A stretch of DNA of 64,000 nucleotides from Ilumatobacter sp. Its GTDB lineage: Bacteria; Actinomycetota; Acidimicrobiia; Acidimicrobiales; Ilumatobacteraceae. This document shows, one piece after another, positions 9,658 through 20,340 of the stretch. A program made the position numbers and the translations under genes. Below the pieces are notes generated by a model, which did not search any database, was not told where the DNA came from, and saw only the letters and a list, made by a program, of their open reading frames with translations. The DNA lies in assembly GCF_030065885.1 (NCBI RefSeq), contig NZ_JASJCS010000009.1, positions 1 to 64,000 on the forward strand, read 5' to 3'. Within the stretch, counting starts at the first letter, position 1. Each line of letters opens with the position of its first letter.

Positions 9658-10028
9658 GCCCTGCGACGACGCGCCGCCACGACGACAAAGGCCGCAGACC
9701 CTAGGTCGTACGTTCGAGCCAATCGGCGGATCCGTGGGTGGTGATCTGGCGACGGGGGCTCGCACGGTGGATCACCGCCCGCATCGCATCCCGGCTCGAG
9801 CGGCGCGCCACCGAGTGGCAATGAACGATCGCCGCGCGCTCGGGCATCGGACGAATCGCAGCGCACCCGTCGCCGTCGTTCCGGCGCCGTCTGGGTTGCC
9901 CTGCAGACCGGTGGAGCGGAGGAGACGGCCGCTGCCGGAGTGTGCCACGCGAACGCCTGAGCAGCCATTCAATGTTCTCAAGGAGCTGTCAACGTCGACC
10001 ACGCTGCGGCGACGAGACCGTCACTGAA

Positions 10029-10053
10029 CGTCGGATTTCCCCTGAATCCGACG
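10029..10053 (+). promoter_or_regulatory. Perfect hairpin upstream of the giant-protein promoter
   Basis: CGTCGGATT, a 7-nt loop, then AATCCGACG. It lies about 20 bp upstream of the proposed -35, so it is either an operator or a terminator of upstream transcription. Confidence 0.4.
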
Positions 10054-10072
10054 CGGAGAGGGGTCGTACGCA

Positions 10073-10102
10073 TTGCGGGCTCGTCGTGTGTCGGACTACC
10101 GT
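10073..10102 (+). promoter_or_regulatory. Candidate promoter of the giant wall protein
   Basis: TTGCGG (10073-10078), 18 bp, then TACCGT (10097-10102). The predicted leader is about 83 nt. Confidence 0.45.
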
Positions 10103-10191
10103 TCGGGTGCTTTGGGTTCGGCTCCGGCGGGCAAGCGGGTGGGCCGAATCGACACGTCTACGTCGTGGGTACTGCGGGAAACGGGGTTGCA

Positions 10192-13100
10192 ATGACAGGT
10201 CACCTTGGTCAGCGTCGGCTCAGGTCGCACGTCCTCCTCCTGTGCGCCGTGGCGCTCACCGCTGGATTCGCCGTCGCGCCGACGACGGCGACCGCGACGG
10301 GCACCAGGGCTGCGATCGACGTCGAGAAGTACGCATCGGTCGACGGTCCTGACGGCCCGTGGTACAACGCCTCGCGACCGGAGGTCGCGGTCGGGGGCGA
10401 CGTGTGGATGCGGATCCTGGTCAAGAACACCGGTCGCACGTCGCTCTTCGGCACGATCGTGACCGACGACGTCCACCAGGACCTCGTCGACGCGCAGTGC
10501 GGCCCACTGCCGAATCCCCTGCCGCCGGCCGCCAACCCATCCTCGATCAACAGCACCGAGGGCGACCCCGCCGACAACGACGTCGCCGATGACATCTACG
10601 TCTGCGTCTTCGGCCCGATCACGGCCGTCGACGGTGGGCCGCATCTCAACCGGGCATCAGCGCAGGGCTTCTCGTCGGTCGGTGACCCGCACGACTCGGA
10701 TCCCGCCGGCTATGTCGGGGTCCCCGAACCGGCGCGGCCCGGCATCGACCTCGAGAAGGAGGTGTCGGTCGACGGAGGCACCACGTGGTTCGACGCCGAC
10801 GAGCCGACCGGACCCACGGCCACGTCGGGAGCGAACGACGTCTTCTTCCGGTTCACGGTGACGAACACGGGCGACGTCGCGCTCAGCGACATCGAGCTGA
10901 CCGACACCGACTTCGAGATCCCGGTCGACGAGGTGCCGGCGACGCTCGACCCGGGCGCATCGTTCCAGATCGTCCTCGGGCCGTTCGAGGCGCAGCTCGG
11001 CCAGCACGTCAACGAAGGCTGGGTCGTGGCCCACGCGCCTGGGGACGGGCCGGGCGGCGACGACGCGTGCGTCGACGACGACAGCAGCAGCGACGACGGC
11101 AAGGACGAGCAGGACGACGGCAGCGGCGACGACACCAGCAGCGACGACGGCAAGGACGAGAAGGACGACGGCAGCTCCGGCGACAACAGCAGCGACGACG
11201 GCAAGGACGACGACAGCAGCGGCAGCGACGACGAAGGAGACGACGACAGCAGCGGCAGCGACGACGACAGCAGCGGCAGTGGCGACGACGATTCGTCGGA
11301 CGGCGACGACTGTGACGACCCGAAGCCGGTCAAGGTCGAGGACCACGACCCCGCGCACTACATCGGCGAGCGCGAGCCCGCCATGCTGGGCGACTTCGTG
11401 TGGCTCGACGACGGCAACGGCGACCTCGCCAACGCCGGCAACGGCATCCAGGATCCGGGCGAGCTCCCGGTCGAGGGTGTGCGGGTCGAACTCCTGCTCG
11501 GCGGCCAGGTCGTCGACGTCACCGTCACGGACGCGCAGGGCTCCTACAAGTTCAACGACCTGACCCCCGGCGTGGACTACGCGGTGCGGTTCGAGCAACC
11601 CGCCGGCACCATCTTCACCCACGCCGACCAGGGTGACGACGATGCGGTCGACTCCGACGCGTCGGTCTTCGATGGCGAGACGCCGAGTGTCGTCCTGGCT
11701 CCCGGCGAGTTCGACGACACCCTCGATGCGGGTCTGTTCAAGTGCCCGGTCCGGGCGACCGACAACCAGATCCTCGTCGACATGACGGGCACGCGGCTGC
11801 TCGACACGGGACCCGTGATGACGCCCTTCTTCGACGTCGACGTCCCGGCGGGCGCCTACCGCGTGACGCTCGCATCGGCCGACTTCGGCCCCAACCACAC
11901 GGCCCAGAACCAGCAGTTCGAGCAGTTCTTCATCCGTCTGTACTCGGCGACCAGTGACGCGAGCTACGAGTCCGCGGCCATCTCCGACCTCGCCGACTCC
12001 GACGCGCTTCCCAACTGGCTGCTCGAGCTGGTCAACGACGACGACGACCTGCTGGTCGTCGAGGAAGACGCCAACCGGGTCAAGGCGTGGCACATCGCCG
12101 ACCTCATCGGTGACCAGCCGACCGCGAACTCGATCGATCCCATCTGCGTGCTGCTCGAGCCGGTCGCGCAGGCCCAGCTCGGCGACTACGTCTGGCTCGA
12201 CGCCGACGGCGACGGCATCCAGGACGCCGGCGAGACCGGCGTCAACGGCGTCACCGTCGAGCTGCTCGACGCCGACATGGACGTCATCGGCTCGACCGTC
12301 ACGGCGGACGACCCTGCCACGGGCGATCCGGGGTGGTATCTGTTCGACGACCTCCAGGCCGGCACGTACTTCGTGCGATTCGTTGCGCCCGACGGGTTCG
12401 GGTTCACGGTAGAGGATGCGGGTGGCGACGACGGTGTCGACTCCGACGCTCAGCCGAGCGGGCCCGACGTGGGCAAGACCGCTGCGATCGATCTCGCCGA
12501 GGGCGAGTCGGATCTCACCTGGGACGCCGGATTGGTCAACCCCGGCGTCGAGATCGTGAAGTGCGTGCGCAGCGACGACCCGATCGCGATCCTGCAGCTC
12601 TCGGGCGCGGACTGCTCGCCGGAGTACGGCGCCGACGCCAACGATCCGAATGGCACCGACCTGCCCGTCATCGCGCCAGGGGCGACGGTCACGTGGACGT
12701 ACCTCGTCGAGAACACGGGCAGTCAGCTGTTCCCTGGCGGTGCGGTCGTCGTGACCGACGACGTGATCGGAACCATCGCCGGCCCGGGCGCGGGCGACGA
12801 CGGCGATGGCCTGTTCGAACCGGGTGAAGTGTGGATCTACCAGGCGACCGGCGCGGCGCTCGACCTCGGCGACCCAGCGAACGCCGACGCGACCGTGCTC
12901 GGCTGCGCGAACGTCCCCGCCATCGGCGATCCGGAACGGGCGACGTACAAGAACGTCGGCACCGTCACGGTGCCCGGCGGCACCGACGAGGATCCGGCGC
13001 ACTACTGCAACCCGGCCCCGTCGATCGATATCGAGAAGGTAACCAACGGCAACGACGCCGACGATCCGAACGGCGGCGACGTCCCCGTGATCACGCCCGG

Positions 13101-16100
13101 CGATCCGGTGACCTGGACCTACCTGGTCACCAATACCGGCACCGTGTCGATCCCGCTTGCCGACGTCACGGTCACGGACGACGCGCCCGGTGTCACTCCC
13201 GAGCTCGACCCCGGCTCCGACGACGGCAGCGACGGCATCCTGTCGCCCCAAGAGGTCTGGGTCTACAACGCGATCGGTGAAGCCGTCGATCTCGTCACGC
13301 CCCCACCTGGCACCACCGTCGTACACGGCTGCGCCGACAACCCGTTCATCGGTGATCCGGAACGTGCGACGTACGAGAACGTCGGCACGGTCACCGTGCC
13401 CGGCGACAGCGACGCCGATCCGTCGCACTACTGCAATCCTGCGCCCTCGATCGACATCGAGAAGGCGACCAACGGCAACGACGCCGACGACCCCAACGGC
13501 GCGGACGTCCCCGTGATCGCGCCCGGTGAGGCGGTGACCTGGACGTACCTGGTCACCAACACCGGCACCGTGTCGATCCCGCTCGCCGACGTCACCGTGA
13601 CCGACGACGTACCGGGTGTCGTGCCGGAGCTGGACGCCGGCTCCGACGTCGGCGCTGACGGCGTGTTGTCGCCCGGCGAGACGTGGACCTACATCGCGAC
13701 CGGTGATGCGATCGACGTGGCCGATCCACCCGCTGGCACGCCGGTGGTGGCAGGTTGCGCGAACAGCCCTGCGACGGGTTCCCCGGAACGTGAGGCGTAC
13801 GAGAACGTGGGCACGGTCGCCGTGCCCGGCGGCAGCGACTCCGACCCGTCGCACTACTGCAACCCGCTGGCCGAGCTCGGCGACCGGGTCTGGGAGGACC
13901 TCGACGCCGACGGCATCCAGGATCCCGACGAGGCCGGCATCGCGGACATCGAGGTGCAGTTGCTCGACGCCGACATGAACGTGATCGATGCAACGACCAC
14001 CGACGCCGACGGCCTCTACCTGTTCACCGACCTGGCGGCCGGCACCTACTTCGTGCGGTTCGTGAACCCCGACGTCACCGTCTGGACGTTCTCGCCCCGA
14101 GACGCCGGCGCCGACGACACCGTCGACTCCGACGCCAACCCGACCGACCCCGATGCCGGCAAGACCGCTGCGATCGAACTCGCGACTGGTGACTCGCAGC
14201 TGCAATGGGACGCCGGCCTGTATCGTCCGGCGAGCCTGGGCGACCGCGTGTGGGCGGACCGCGACGCCGACGGCATCCAGGACCCGGACGAACCGGGCGT
14301 CGCCGACGTCGAGGTCAGGCTGCTCGACGCCGACATGAACGAGATCGCCACCACGACGACCGACGCCGACGGCCTGTACGAGTTCACCGGACTGACGCCG
14401 GGCACCTACTTCGTGCAGTTCGTCGCGCCCGACGGCACCAGCTTCACGACGCCCGATCAGGGCGGCGACGACACGGTCGACTCCGACGCCAACCCCACCG
14501 ACGGCAAGACCGCCTCGATCACGCTCGTGTCGGGGCAGAACGACCCCACCTGGGATGCCGGCCTCCTGACCCCCGACATCGACATCGAGAAGGCGACCAA
14601 CGGCAACGACGCCGACGACCCCAACGGCGGCGACGTGCCCGTGCTCGCGCCCGGTGACCCGGTGACGTGGACGTATCGCGTCACCAACACCGGTGTCGTG
14701 TCGATCCCTGGTGCCGACGTCACGGTGACCGACTCGGTCGCCGGCGTCAGTCCGGTGCTGGACCCAGGCTCCGACGACGGGAGCGACGGCGTGTTGTCGC
14801 CGGGTGAGATCTGGGTCTACGAAGCGACCGGCCTCGCCGAAGACTTGGCCGCTCCCCCGCCGGGCACACCGGTGGTGAACGGCTGCGCCGACCGCCCCAC
14901 GCCGGGCGCGTCCGAACGAGCGACGTACGAGAACGTCGGCACCGTCACCGTGCCCGGCGATCACGATGACGACCCCAGCCACTACTGCAACCCGCCGCGC
15001 CCCGACATCGACATCGAGAAGGCGACCAACGGCAGCGACGCCGACGGCGCCAGCGACGCGGACGTCCCGGTGCTCGCACCGGGCGAGCAGGCGGTCTGGA
15101 CGTACCAGGTCACCAACACGGGTGAGCAGCCGTTCCTGTTCGACGACGTGACGGTGACCGACAGCGCTGCCGGCGTCACGCCGGTGTTCGACCCCGCGTC
15201 CGACATCGGCAGCGACGGCGTGCTGTCGCCCGGCGAGGTCTGGACGTACACCGCCGCCGGCGTCGCGGTCGATCTGGCGGATCCGCCCGCCGGCACGCCG
15301 GTCGTGGCGGGTTGCGCGAACATCCCGGCTCCGGGTGCGCCGGAGCGGACGGCCTACGAGAACATCGGCACCGTGACGGTGCCCGGCGGCACCGATGCCG
15401 ACCCCAGCCACTACTGCAACCCGCTGGGCGAGATCGGCGACCGGGTCTGGGAGGACCTCGACGCCGACGGCATCCAGGATCCTGACGAGCCCGGCATCGC
15501 CGACATCGAGGTCAAGCTGCTCGACGAGAACATGGTCGAGATCGCCACCACGACCACCGACGCCGACGGCAACTACCTGTTCACCGGTCTCGAGCCGGGC
15601 ACCTATTTCGTGCAGTTCGTCAACCCCGACGCCGCGGTCTGGACCTTCTCGCCCCAGGACGTGGGCGGCGACGACACGGTCGACTCCGACGCCAACCCCT
15701 CGGGACCCGACACCGGCAAGACGACCCCAATCGCTCTCGCCGCGGGTGAGTCGCAGCCGCAGTGGGATGCCGGTCTGTACCGCCTGGCGAGCCTCGGTGA
15801 CCGCGTCTGGCTCGACGAGGGCAGTGGCGTCTCCGCGAACGACGCCAACGGCATCCAGGACGCTGGCGAGCAAGGCGTCGAAGGCGTGGAGGTGAAGCTG
15901 CTCGACGCCAACATGGTCGAGATCGCGACCACGACGACGGACGCCGACGGGTTCTACCAGTTCACCGACCTGGTGCCGGGCACCTACTTCGTGCAGTTCG
16001 TCAAGCCCGACGGCACCAGCTTCACCAGCGCCGACCAGGGCACCGACGACGCGGTCGACTCCGACGCGGACCCAACCGACGGCAAGACCGCCGCGATCAC

Positions 16101-19100
16101 GCTGGTCTCCGGTCAGAACGACCCCACGTGGGACGCCGGCCTGCTGACCCCCGACATCGACATCGAGAAGGCGACCAACGGAGCGGACGCCGACGGCAGC
16201 AACGACGCCGACGTGCCGGTGCTCGCCCCGGGCGACCCGGTGACGTGGACGTACCTCGTCACCAACACCGGTGCGGTGTCGATCCCGCTCGCGGATGTGA
16301 CGGTCACCGACAGCACACCGGGCGTGACCCCCGTGCTCGACGCCGGCTCGGACGTCGGCGCCGACGGCGTCTTGTCGCCCGGCGAGGTCTGGACGTACAC
16401 GGCCGTAGGCGTGGCCGCCGACCTGACCGACCCGCCGGCGGGCACTGCCGTCGTCGCGGGTTGCGCGAACAGCCCGGCCGCCGGCTCGCCCGAGCGCGAC
16501 ACCTACGAGAACGTCGGCACCGTCACCGTGCCCGGCGGCTCCGACGCCGATCTCTCGCACTACTGCAACCCGCTCGGCGAGATCGGCGATCGCGTCTGGG
16601 AGGACCTCGACGCCGACGGCATCCAGGACCCCGACGAACCCGGCATCGAAGGCATCGAAGTGCAGTTGCTCGACGCCGACATGAACGTGATCGACGCGAC
16701 GACCACCGACGCCGACGGGCTGTACCTGTTCCCCGATCTGGCGGCCGGCACCTACTTCGTGCGGTTCGTCAATCCCGACACTGCGGTGTGGACGTTCTCA
16801 CCCCAGAACGCCGGCGGTGACGACACCGTCGACTCCGACGCCAACCCGACCGGACCCGACACAGGCAAGACCGCCCCGATTGCGCTCACTGCCGGCGACT
16901 CGCAGCTGCAGTGGGACGCCGGCCTGTACCGACCCGGCAGCATCGGCGACCGGGTCTGGGACGACCTCGACGGCGACGGCATTCAGGACCCGAACGAACC
17001 CGGCTTCGGCGGCGTCGAGGTGAAGCTGCTCGACGAGAACATGGTCGAGATCGCCAGCACGACCACCGACGCCGACGGCCTCTATGAGTTCGCCGGCCTT
17101 GCGCCGGGGACCTACTTCGTGCAGTTCGTCGCCCCCGACGGATCGAGCTTCTCGCCGCCTGATCAGGGCGGCGACGACACCGTCGACTCCGACGCGAACC
17201 CGATCGACGGCAAGACCGCCCCGATCGTCCTCGCCGCCGGCGACTCGCAGACGCAGTGGGACGCCGGCATCTTCCAGCGGGCCAGCATCGGGGACCGCGT
17301 GTGGGAGGACCTCGACGGAGACGGCGTGCAGGACCAGGGCGAGCCCAGTGTGCCCGGCGTCGAGGTCAAGCTGCTCGACGAGAACATGGTCGAGATCGCC
17401 TCGACGACCACCGACGGCAACGGCAACTACCTGTTCACCGATCTGCCCGCCGGTACCTACTTCGTGCAGTTCGTCAACCCCGACGCGGGGATCTGGACGT
17501 TCACGGCGCCCAACGCAGGCGCCGACGACACCGTCGACTCCGACGCCGACCCGATCGACGGCAAGACCGCCCCGATCGTGCTCGGGATGGGTGACGTGCA
17601 GACGCAGTGGGACGCGGGGCTGGTCCGCCCCGCCAGCATCGGCGACAGGGTCTGGAACGACCTGGACGAGGACGGCATCCAGGACCCCGACGAGCCCGGT
17701 GTGCCCGGCGTCGAGGTCAAGCTGCTCGACGAGAACATGGTCGAGATCGCAAGCACGACCACCGACGCCGACGGTCTCTACGAGTTCACCGGGCTGACGC
17801 CGGGTACCTACTTCGTGCAGTTCGTGGCACCTGACGGCACGAGCTTCACCTCGCCCGATCAGGGCGGCGACGACACCGTCGACTCCGACGCCAACCCCGC
17901 CGACGGCAAGACCGCGGCGATCACCCTCGTCTCTGGCCAGAGCGACACCACCCGTGACGCAGGCATCCTCGTGCCGGACATCATCGAGATCGACCTGCAG
18001 ATCGAGAAGATCGCCGAGCCGGAGGCGGTCATCGCCGGTACCGACTTCACCTACACGCTGCGGGTGAGCAACCTCGGCCCGGACGCCGCGACCGGCGTGG
18101 TCGTGCTCGACGCCTTGCCGGCGCGGACGCTGTCGGCCGACGATGCGCTGTTCGCGCCGGCAGCAGGCTTCGAACAGTTCCCGTTCTTCGACGAGAACGG
18201 CGAGGCCGTCGGCGACGAGTTCTGGCAGATCAACGTGCCGCCGGCCGTCGACCCCGGACCGTTCACGTCCGACGAACGCGTCGCCACCAACGGCGTGCAG
18301 TACAACGGTGCGAGCGCCAGCGATCTGAACGGACCGCGTCCCGACATCACGTGTACGCGGACGGCGAGCGCCCACGCGGTGAGGTGCGAGGTCGGCGACC
18401 TCGGGCCGGGCGAGGAAGTCGACATCGAGCTCCACGTCACCATGGACCCGTCGGCGTTCTTCCGTGTCTGGAACCGCGCCTGGGTGTACGGCGATCAGAC
18501 CCTGAGCGGCAACGAGCCGAACCAGGTGAAGGCCGACGTCGGCGAGCTGTGCCAGACCACGTCGAACACCGACAGCCCGCCGTTCAATCCAATGGCGCTC
18601 GGCGGCCCGACGCTGATGGGCGACGGCTGCAACTACATCAAGAAGAACGCCTCGGTGACGAACGAGATCGACCTGGCGATCGTCAAGTCGTCGTCGGCGC
18701 CCGAGATCGATGTCGGCGGTGCGTTCTCGTTCACGTTCGACGTCGTCAACAACGGCCCGTCGACGGCGCCGACGGTCGTCGTGAGCGATGAGCTGCCTGC
18801 CAACCTCGCGTTCGTCGGCGTCACCACGCCGGTCGGGACCTGCTCGCACGACGGCTCGGCCACCGGGGGCACACTGACGTGCGACCTCGGCTCGCTGCTG
18901 CCGGACGCGCCCGTCACGATCACGGTGGACGTGCAGATGGAGACGGCACCGGCCGGGTCGTTGTGCGCGACCAACACCGCCGACGTGTTCGACGACACAG
19001 GTGTCGTCATGGTCGGCGACGATGAGATCACCTGGCCCGACACCGACGCGACGAACAACTCCGACAGTGCCGAGGTCTGCGTGCCACCGCCCGTGGTGGA

Positions 19101-19635
19101 GGCGGACCTGGCGATCGTCAAGACGGCGAGTGTCGTACAAGCCGGTGCCGGGACCGGCTTCGACTTCGTCCTCGAGATCACCAACAACGGCCCGGACCCG
19201 GCCGAGAACGTGGTGATCGGTGACATCGTGCCGAGTCAGGTCACGGTCGCCGGCGTCTCGTCCGCCGACTTCGACTGCGGCAACGCCGGCAATGTCGTGA
19301 CCTGCACGCGGGCGTCGATGGCGGCCGGTGCGACCGGCACGGTCACGATCGCCGTCACCGTGCCGGAGGACGCGCTCGACGGGACGATCGAGAACGTCGC
19401 AACCGTCGAGTCGGACACCGACGACCCCGACCTCACCAACAACAGCGAGGACGAATCGGTGGTTCTCGTCGCGCAGGTGCCGCCGCCGACCGTGGCCCCG
19501 CCTCCACCCGTGACCCTGCCTCAGACGGGTTCGAGCGGCACCGCTGACCTGATCCGGTCGGCGTTCCTGCTCGCGCTCGTCGGTGCGGGCCTCGTCGTCG
19601 TGGTGCGCCGCCGCGGCGGGCAGGTGCCCGGGTAG
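10192..19635 (+). CDS. Giant LPxTG-anchored wall protein with SdrD-B-like and DUF11-type repeats
   Basis: 3147-aa secreted surface protein. In order: a signal peptide (about residues 1-35); two DUF11-like modules; an Asp/Ser/Gly low-complexity linker (coded at about 11071-11320); an SdrD-B-like module; a unique domain (11740-12160); then a mosaic of ten SdrD-B-like modules in all (LGDRVWEDLDADGIQDPDE type, with Asp-rich calcium-type loops) and six IDIEKATNG-type modules; three C-terminal DUF11-like modules; a Pro-rich spacer; LPQTG, a hydrophobic helix and RRRGG. The C-terminus is a classic sortase signal, so it is predicted to be covalently bound to peptidoglycan, probably for adhesion or a surface layer. 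No sortase gene is in the window. The ATG at 10192 was chosen because the signal peptide starts there. Confidence 0.93.
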   Translation: MTGHLGQRRLRSHVLLLCAVALTAGFAVAPTTATATGTRAAIDVEKYASVDGPDGPWYNASRPEVAVGGDVWMRILVKNTGRTSLFGTIVTDDVHQDLVDAQCGPLPNPLPPAANPSSINSTEGDPADNDVADDIYVCVFGPITAVDGGPHLNRASAQGFSSVGDPHDSDPAGYVGVPEPARPGIDLEKEVSVDGGTTWFDADEPTGPTATSGANDVFFRFTVTNTGDVALSDIELTDTDFEIPVDEVPATLDPGASFQIVLGPFEAQLGQHVNEGWVVAHAPGDGPGGDDACVDDDSSSDDGKDEQDDGSGDDTSSDDGKDEKDDGSSGDNSSDDGKDDDSSGSDDEGDDDSSGSDDDSSGSGDDDSSDGDDCDDPKPVKVEDHDPAHYIGEREPAMLGDFVWLDDGNGDLANAGNGIQDPGELPVEGVRVELLLGGQVVDVTVTDAQGSYKFNDLTPGVDYAVRFEQPAGTIFTHADQGDDDAVDSDASVFDGETPSVVLAPGEFDDTLDAGLFKCPVRATDNQILVDMTGTRLLDTGPVMTPFFDVDVPAGAYRVTLASADFGPNHTAQNQQFEQFFIRLYSATSDASYESAAISDLADSDALPNWLLELVNDDDDLLVVEEDANRVKAWHIADLIGDQPTANSIDPICVLLEPVAQAQLGDYVWLDADGDGIQDAGETGVNGVTVELLDADMDVIGSTVTADDPATGDPGWYLFDDLQAGTYFVRFVAPDGFGFTVEDAGGDDGVDSDAQPSGPDVGKTAAIDLAEGESDLTWDAGLVNPGVEIVKCVRSDDPIAILQLSGADCSPEYGADANDPNGTDLPVIAPGATVTWTYLVENTGSQLFPGGAVVVTDDVIGTIAGPGAGDDGDGLFEPGEVWIYQATGAALDLGDPANADATVLGCANVPAIGDPERATYKNVGTVTVPGGTDEDPAHYCNPAPSIDIEKVTNGNDADDPNGGDVPVITPGDPVTWTYLVTNTGTVSIPLADVTVTDDAPGVTPELDPGSDDGSDGILSPQEVWVYNAIGEAVDLVTPPPGTTVVHGCADNPFIGDPERATYENVGTVTVPGDSDADPSHYCNPAPSIDIEKATNGNDADDPNGADVPVIAPGEAVTWTYLVTNTGTVSIPLADVTVTDDVPGVVPELDAGSDVGADGVLSPGETWTYIATGDAIDVADPPAGTPVVAGCANSPATGSPEREAYENVGTVAVPGGSDSDPSHYCNPLAELGDRVWEDLDADGIQDPDEAGIADIEVQLLDADMNVIDATTTDADGLYLFTDLAAGTYFVRFVNPDVTVWTFSPRDAGADDTVDSDANPTDPDAGKTAAIELATGDSQLQWDAGLYRPASLGDRVWADRDADGIQDPDEPGVADVEVRLLDADMNEIATTTTDADGLYEFTGLTPGTYFVQFVAPDGTSFTTPDQGGDDTVDSDANPTDGKTASITLVSGQNDPTWDAGLLTPDIDIEKATNGNDADDPNGGDVPVLAPGDPVTWTYRVTNTGVVSIPGADVTVTDSVAGVSPVLDPGSDDGSDGVLSPGEIWVYEATGLAEDLAAPPPGTPVVNGCADRPTPGASERATYENVGTVTVPGDHDDDPSHYCNPPRPDIDIEKATNGSDADGASDADVPVLAPGEQAVWTYQVTNTGEQPFLFDDVTVTDSAAGVTPVFDPASDIGSDGVLSPGEVWTYTAAGVAVDLADPPAGTPVVAGCANIPAPGAPERTAYENIGTVTVPGGTDADPSHYCNPLGEIGDRVWEDLDADGIQDPDEPGIADIEVKLLDENMVEIATTTTDADGNYLFTGLEPGTYFVQFVNPDAAVWTFSPQDVGGDDTVDSDANPSGPDTGKTTPIALAAGESQPQWDAGLYRLASLGDRVWLDEGSGVSANDANGIQDAGEQGVEGVEVKLLDANMVEIATTTTDADGFYQFTDLVPGTYFVQFVKPDGTSFTSADQGTDDAVDSDADPTDGKTAAITLVSGQNDPTWDAGLLTPDIDIEKATNGADADGSNDADVPVLAPGDPVTWTYLVTNTGAVSIPLADVTVTDSTPGVTPVLDAGSDVGADGVLSPGEVWTYTAVGVAADLTDPPAGTAVVAGCANSPAAGSPERDTYENVGTVTVPGGSDADLSHYCNPLGEIGDRVWEDLDADGIQDPDEPGIEGIEVQLLDADMNVIDATTTDADGLYLFPDLAAGTYFVRFVNPDTAVWTFSPQNAGGDDTVDSDANPTGPDTGKTAPIALTAGDSQLQWDAGLYRPGSIGDRVWDDLDGDGIQDPNEPGFGGVEVKLLDENMVEIASTTTDADGLYEFAGLAPGTYFVQFVAPDGSSFSPPDQGGDDTVDSDANPIDGKTAPIVLAAGDSQTQWDAGIFQRASIGDRVWEDLDGDGVQDQGEPSVPGVEVKLLDENMVEIASTTTDGNGNYLFTDLPAGTYFVQFVNPDAGIWTFTAPNAGADDTVDSDADPIDGKTAPIVLGMGDVQTQWDAGLVRPASIGDRVWNDLDEDGIQDPDEPGVPGVEVKLLDENMVEIASTTTDADGLYEFTGLTPGTYFVQFVAPDGTSFTSPDQGGDDTVDSDANPADGKTAAITLVSGQSDTTRDAGILVPDIIEIDLQIEKIAEPEAVIAGTDFTYTLRVSNLGPDAATGVVVLDALPARTLSADDALFAPAAGFEQFPFFDENGEAVGDEFWQINVPPAVDPGPFTSDERVATNGVQYNGASASDLNGPRPDITCTRTASAHAVRCEVGDLGPGEEVDIELHVTMDPSAFFRVWNRAWVYGDQTLSGNEPNQVKADVGELCQTTSNTDSPPFNPMALGGPTLMGDGCNYIKKNASVTNEIDLAIVKSSSAPEIDVGGAFSFTFDVVNNGPSTAPTVVVSDELPANLAFVGVTTPVGTCSHDGSATGGTLTCDLGSLLPDAPVTITVDVQMETAPAGSLCATNTADVFDDTGVVMVGDDEITWPDTDATNNSDSAEVCVPPPVVEADLAIVKTASVVQAGAGTGFDFVLEITNNGPDPAENVVIGDIVPSQVTVAGVSSADFDCGNAGNVVTCTRASMAAGATGTVTIAVTVPEDALDGTIENVATVESDTDDPDLTNNSEDESVVLVAQVPPPTVAPPPPVTLPQTGSSGTADLIRSAFLLALVGAGLVVVVRRRGGQVPG
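11380..17990 (+). repeat. Tandem coding repeats inside the giant wall protein gene
   Basis: Units of about 345-365 bp (SdrD-B-like, ten copies) alternate with units of about 420 bp (six copies). Stretches coding VEVKLLDENMVEIA and GTYFVQFV recur nearly unchanged at DNA level between 14.2 and 17.9 kb, so unit gain and loss by recombination is likely, and assembly errors are possible. Confidence 0.85.
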
Positions 19636-19673
19636 CCGGCCGAACGACCTGGTCGGCCAGGCAGCGTCGCTCG

Positions 19674-19679
19674 TACACT
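19674..19679 (+). promoter_or_regulatory. -10 hexamer TACACT of rnpB
   Basis: TACACT lies 13-18 bp upstream of the P1 helix of RNase P RNA, the right distance for a transcript starting near 19687. Confidence 0.5.
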
Positions 19680-19691
19680 GACTGCTGCGAT

Positions 19692-20079
<388 letters not shown>

Positions 20080-20340
20080 GTCGCACGTCGTGCTTGACAC
20101 TCGAGCATCGGCACGGCTCACCCGCGACGCCGACGCAATTTCCGATCGTCTCGCCGATCGTTCCCTGATCCCTCCACCCGCCGCCCGAAGCGCTCGCAAG
20201 GGCCGACCCCCCGCCGTGGAGAGGTGCGATCGACAGCACCCGTGAGCGACCGAACCGCCTGGTCTGCCGGGGCGAATTGCCTTGACTCCGGGCGCTGGGA
20301 GCGCGTCCGTGGAAGGTAGACGACCACGAATGGAGGAGTC

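Larger units (their letters stand above)
9658..10191. other. Intergenic region upstream of the giant wall protein
   Basis: No convincing gene: short open frames here lack family resemblance and ribosome sites. It holds a perfect 9-bp hairpin (10029-10053) and a promoter-like pair, then a leader of about 80 nt before the ATG at 10192. Confidence 0.6.

Noticed and set aside
9734-10027. Open frame in the gap before the giant protein
   Set aside because: Arg/Pro-rich, no ribosome site or hexamer, no similarity to anything known to me.
11071-11320. Dense short repeats that look like a satellite or CRISPR-like array
   Set aside because: They encode an in-frame Asp/Ser/Gly linker in the wall protein; there are no regular repeat-spacer units.
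10657-16560. 1967-codon open frame on the minus strand opposite the giant wall protein
   Set aside because: It mirrors the repeated GC-rich coding sequence, is Val/Arg/Gly/Asp-rich without any domain, and the plus-strand protein is unmistakable.
20094-20099. TTGACA just after rnpB as a -35 element
   Set aside because: No -10-like hexamer at 16-18 bp downstream, and the next gene starts about 240 bp away.
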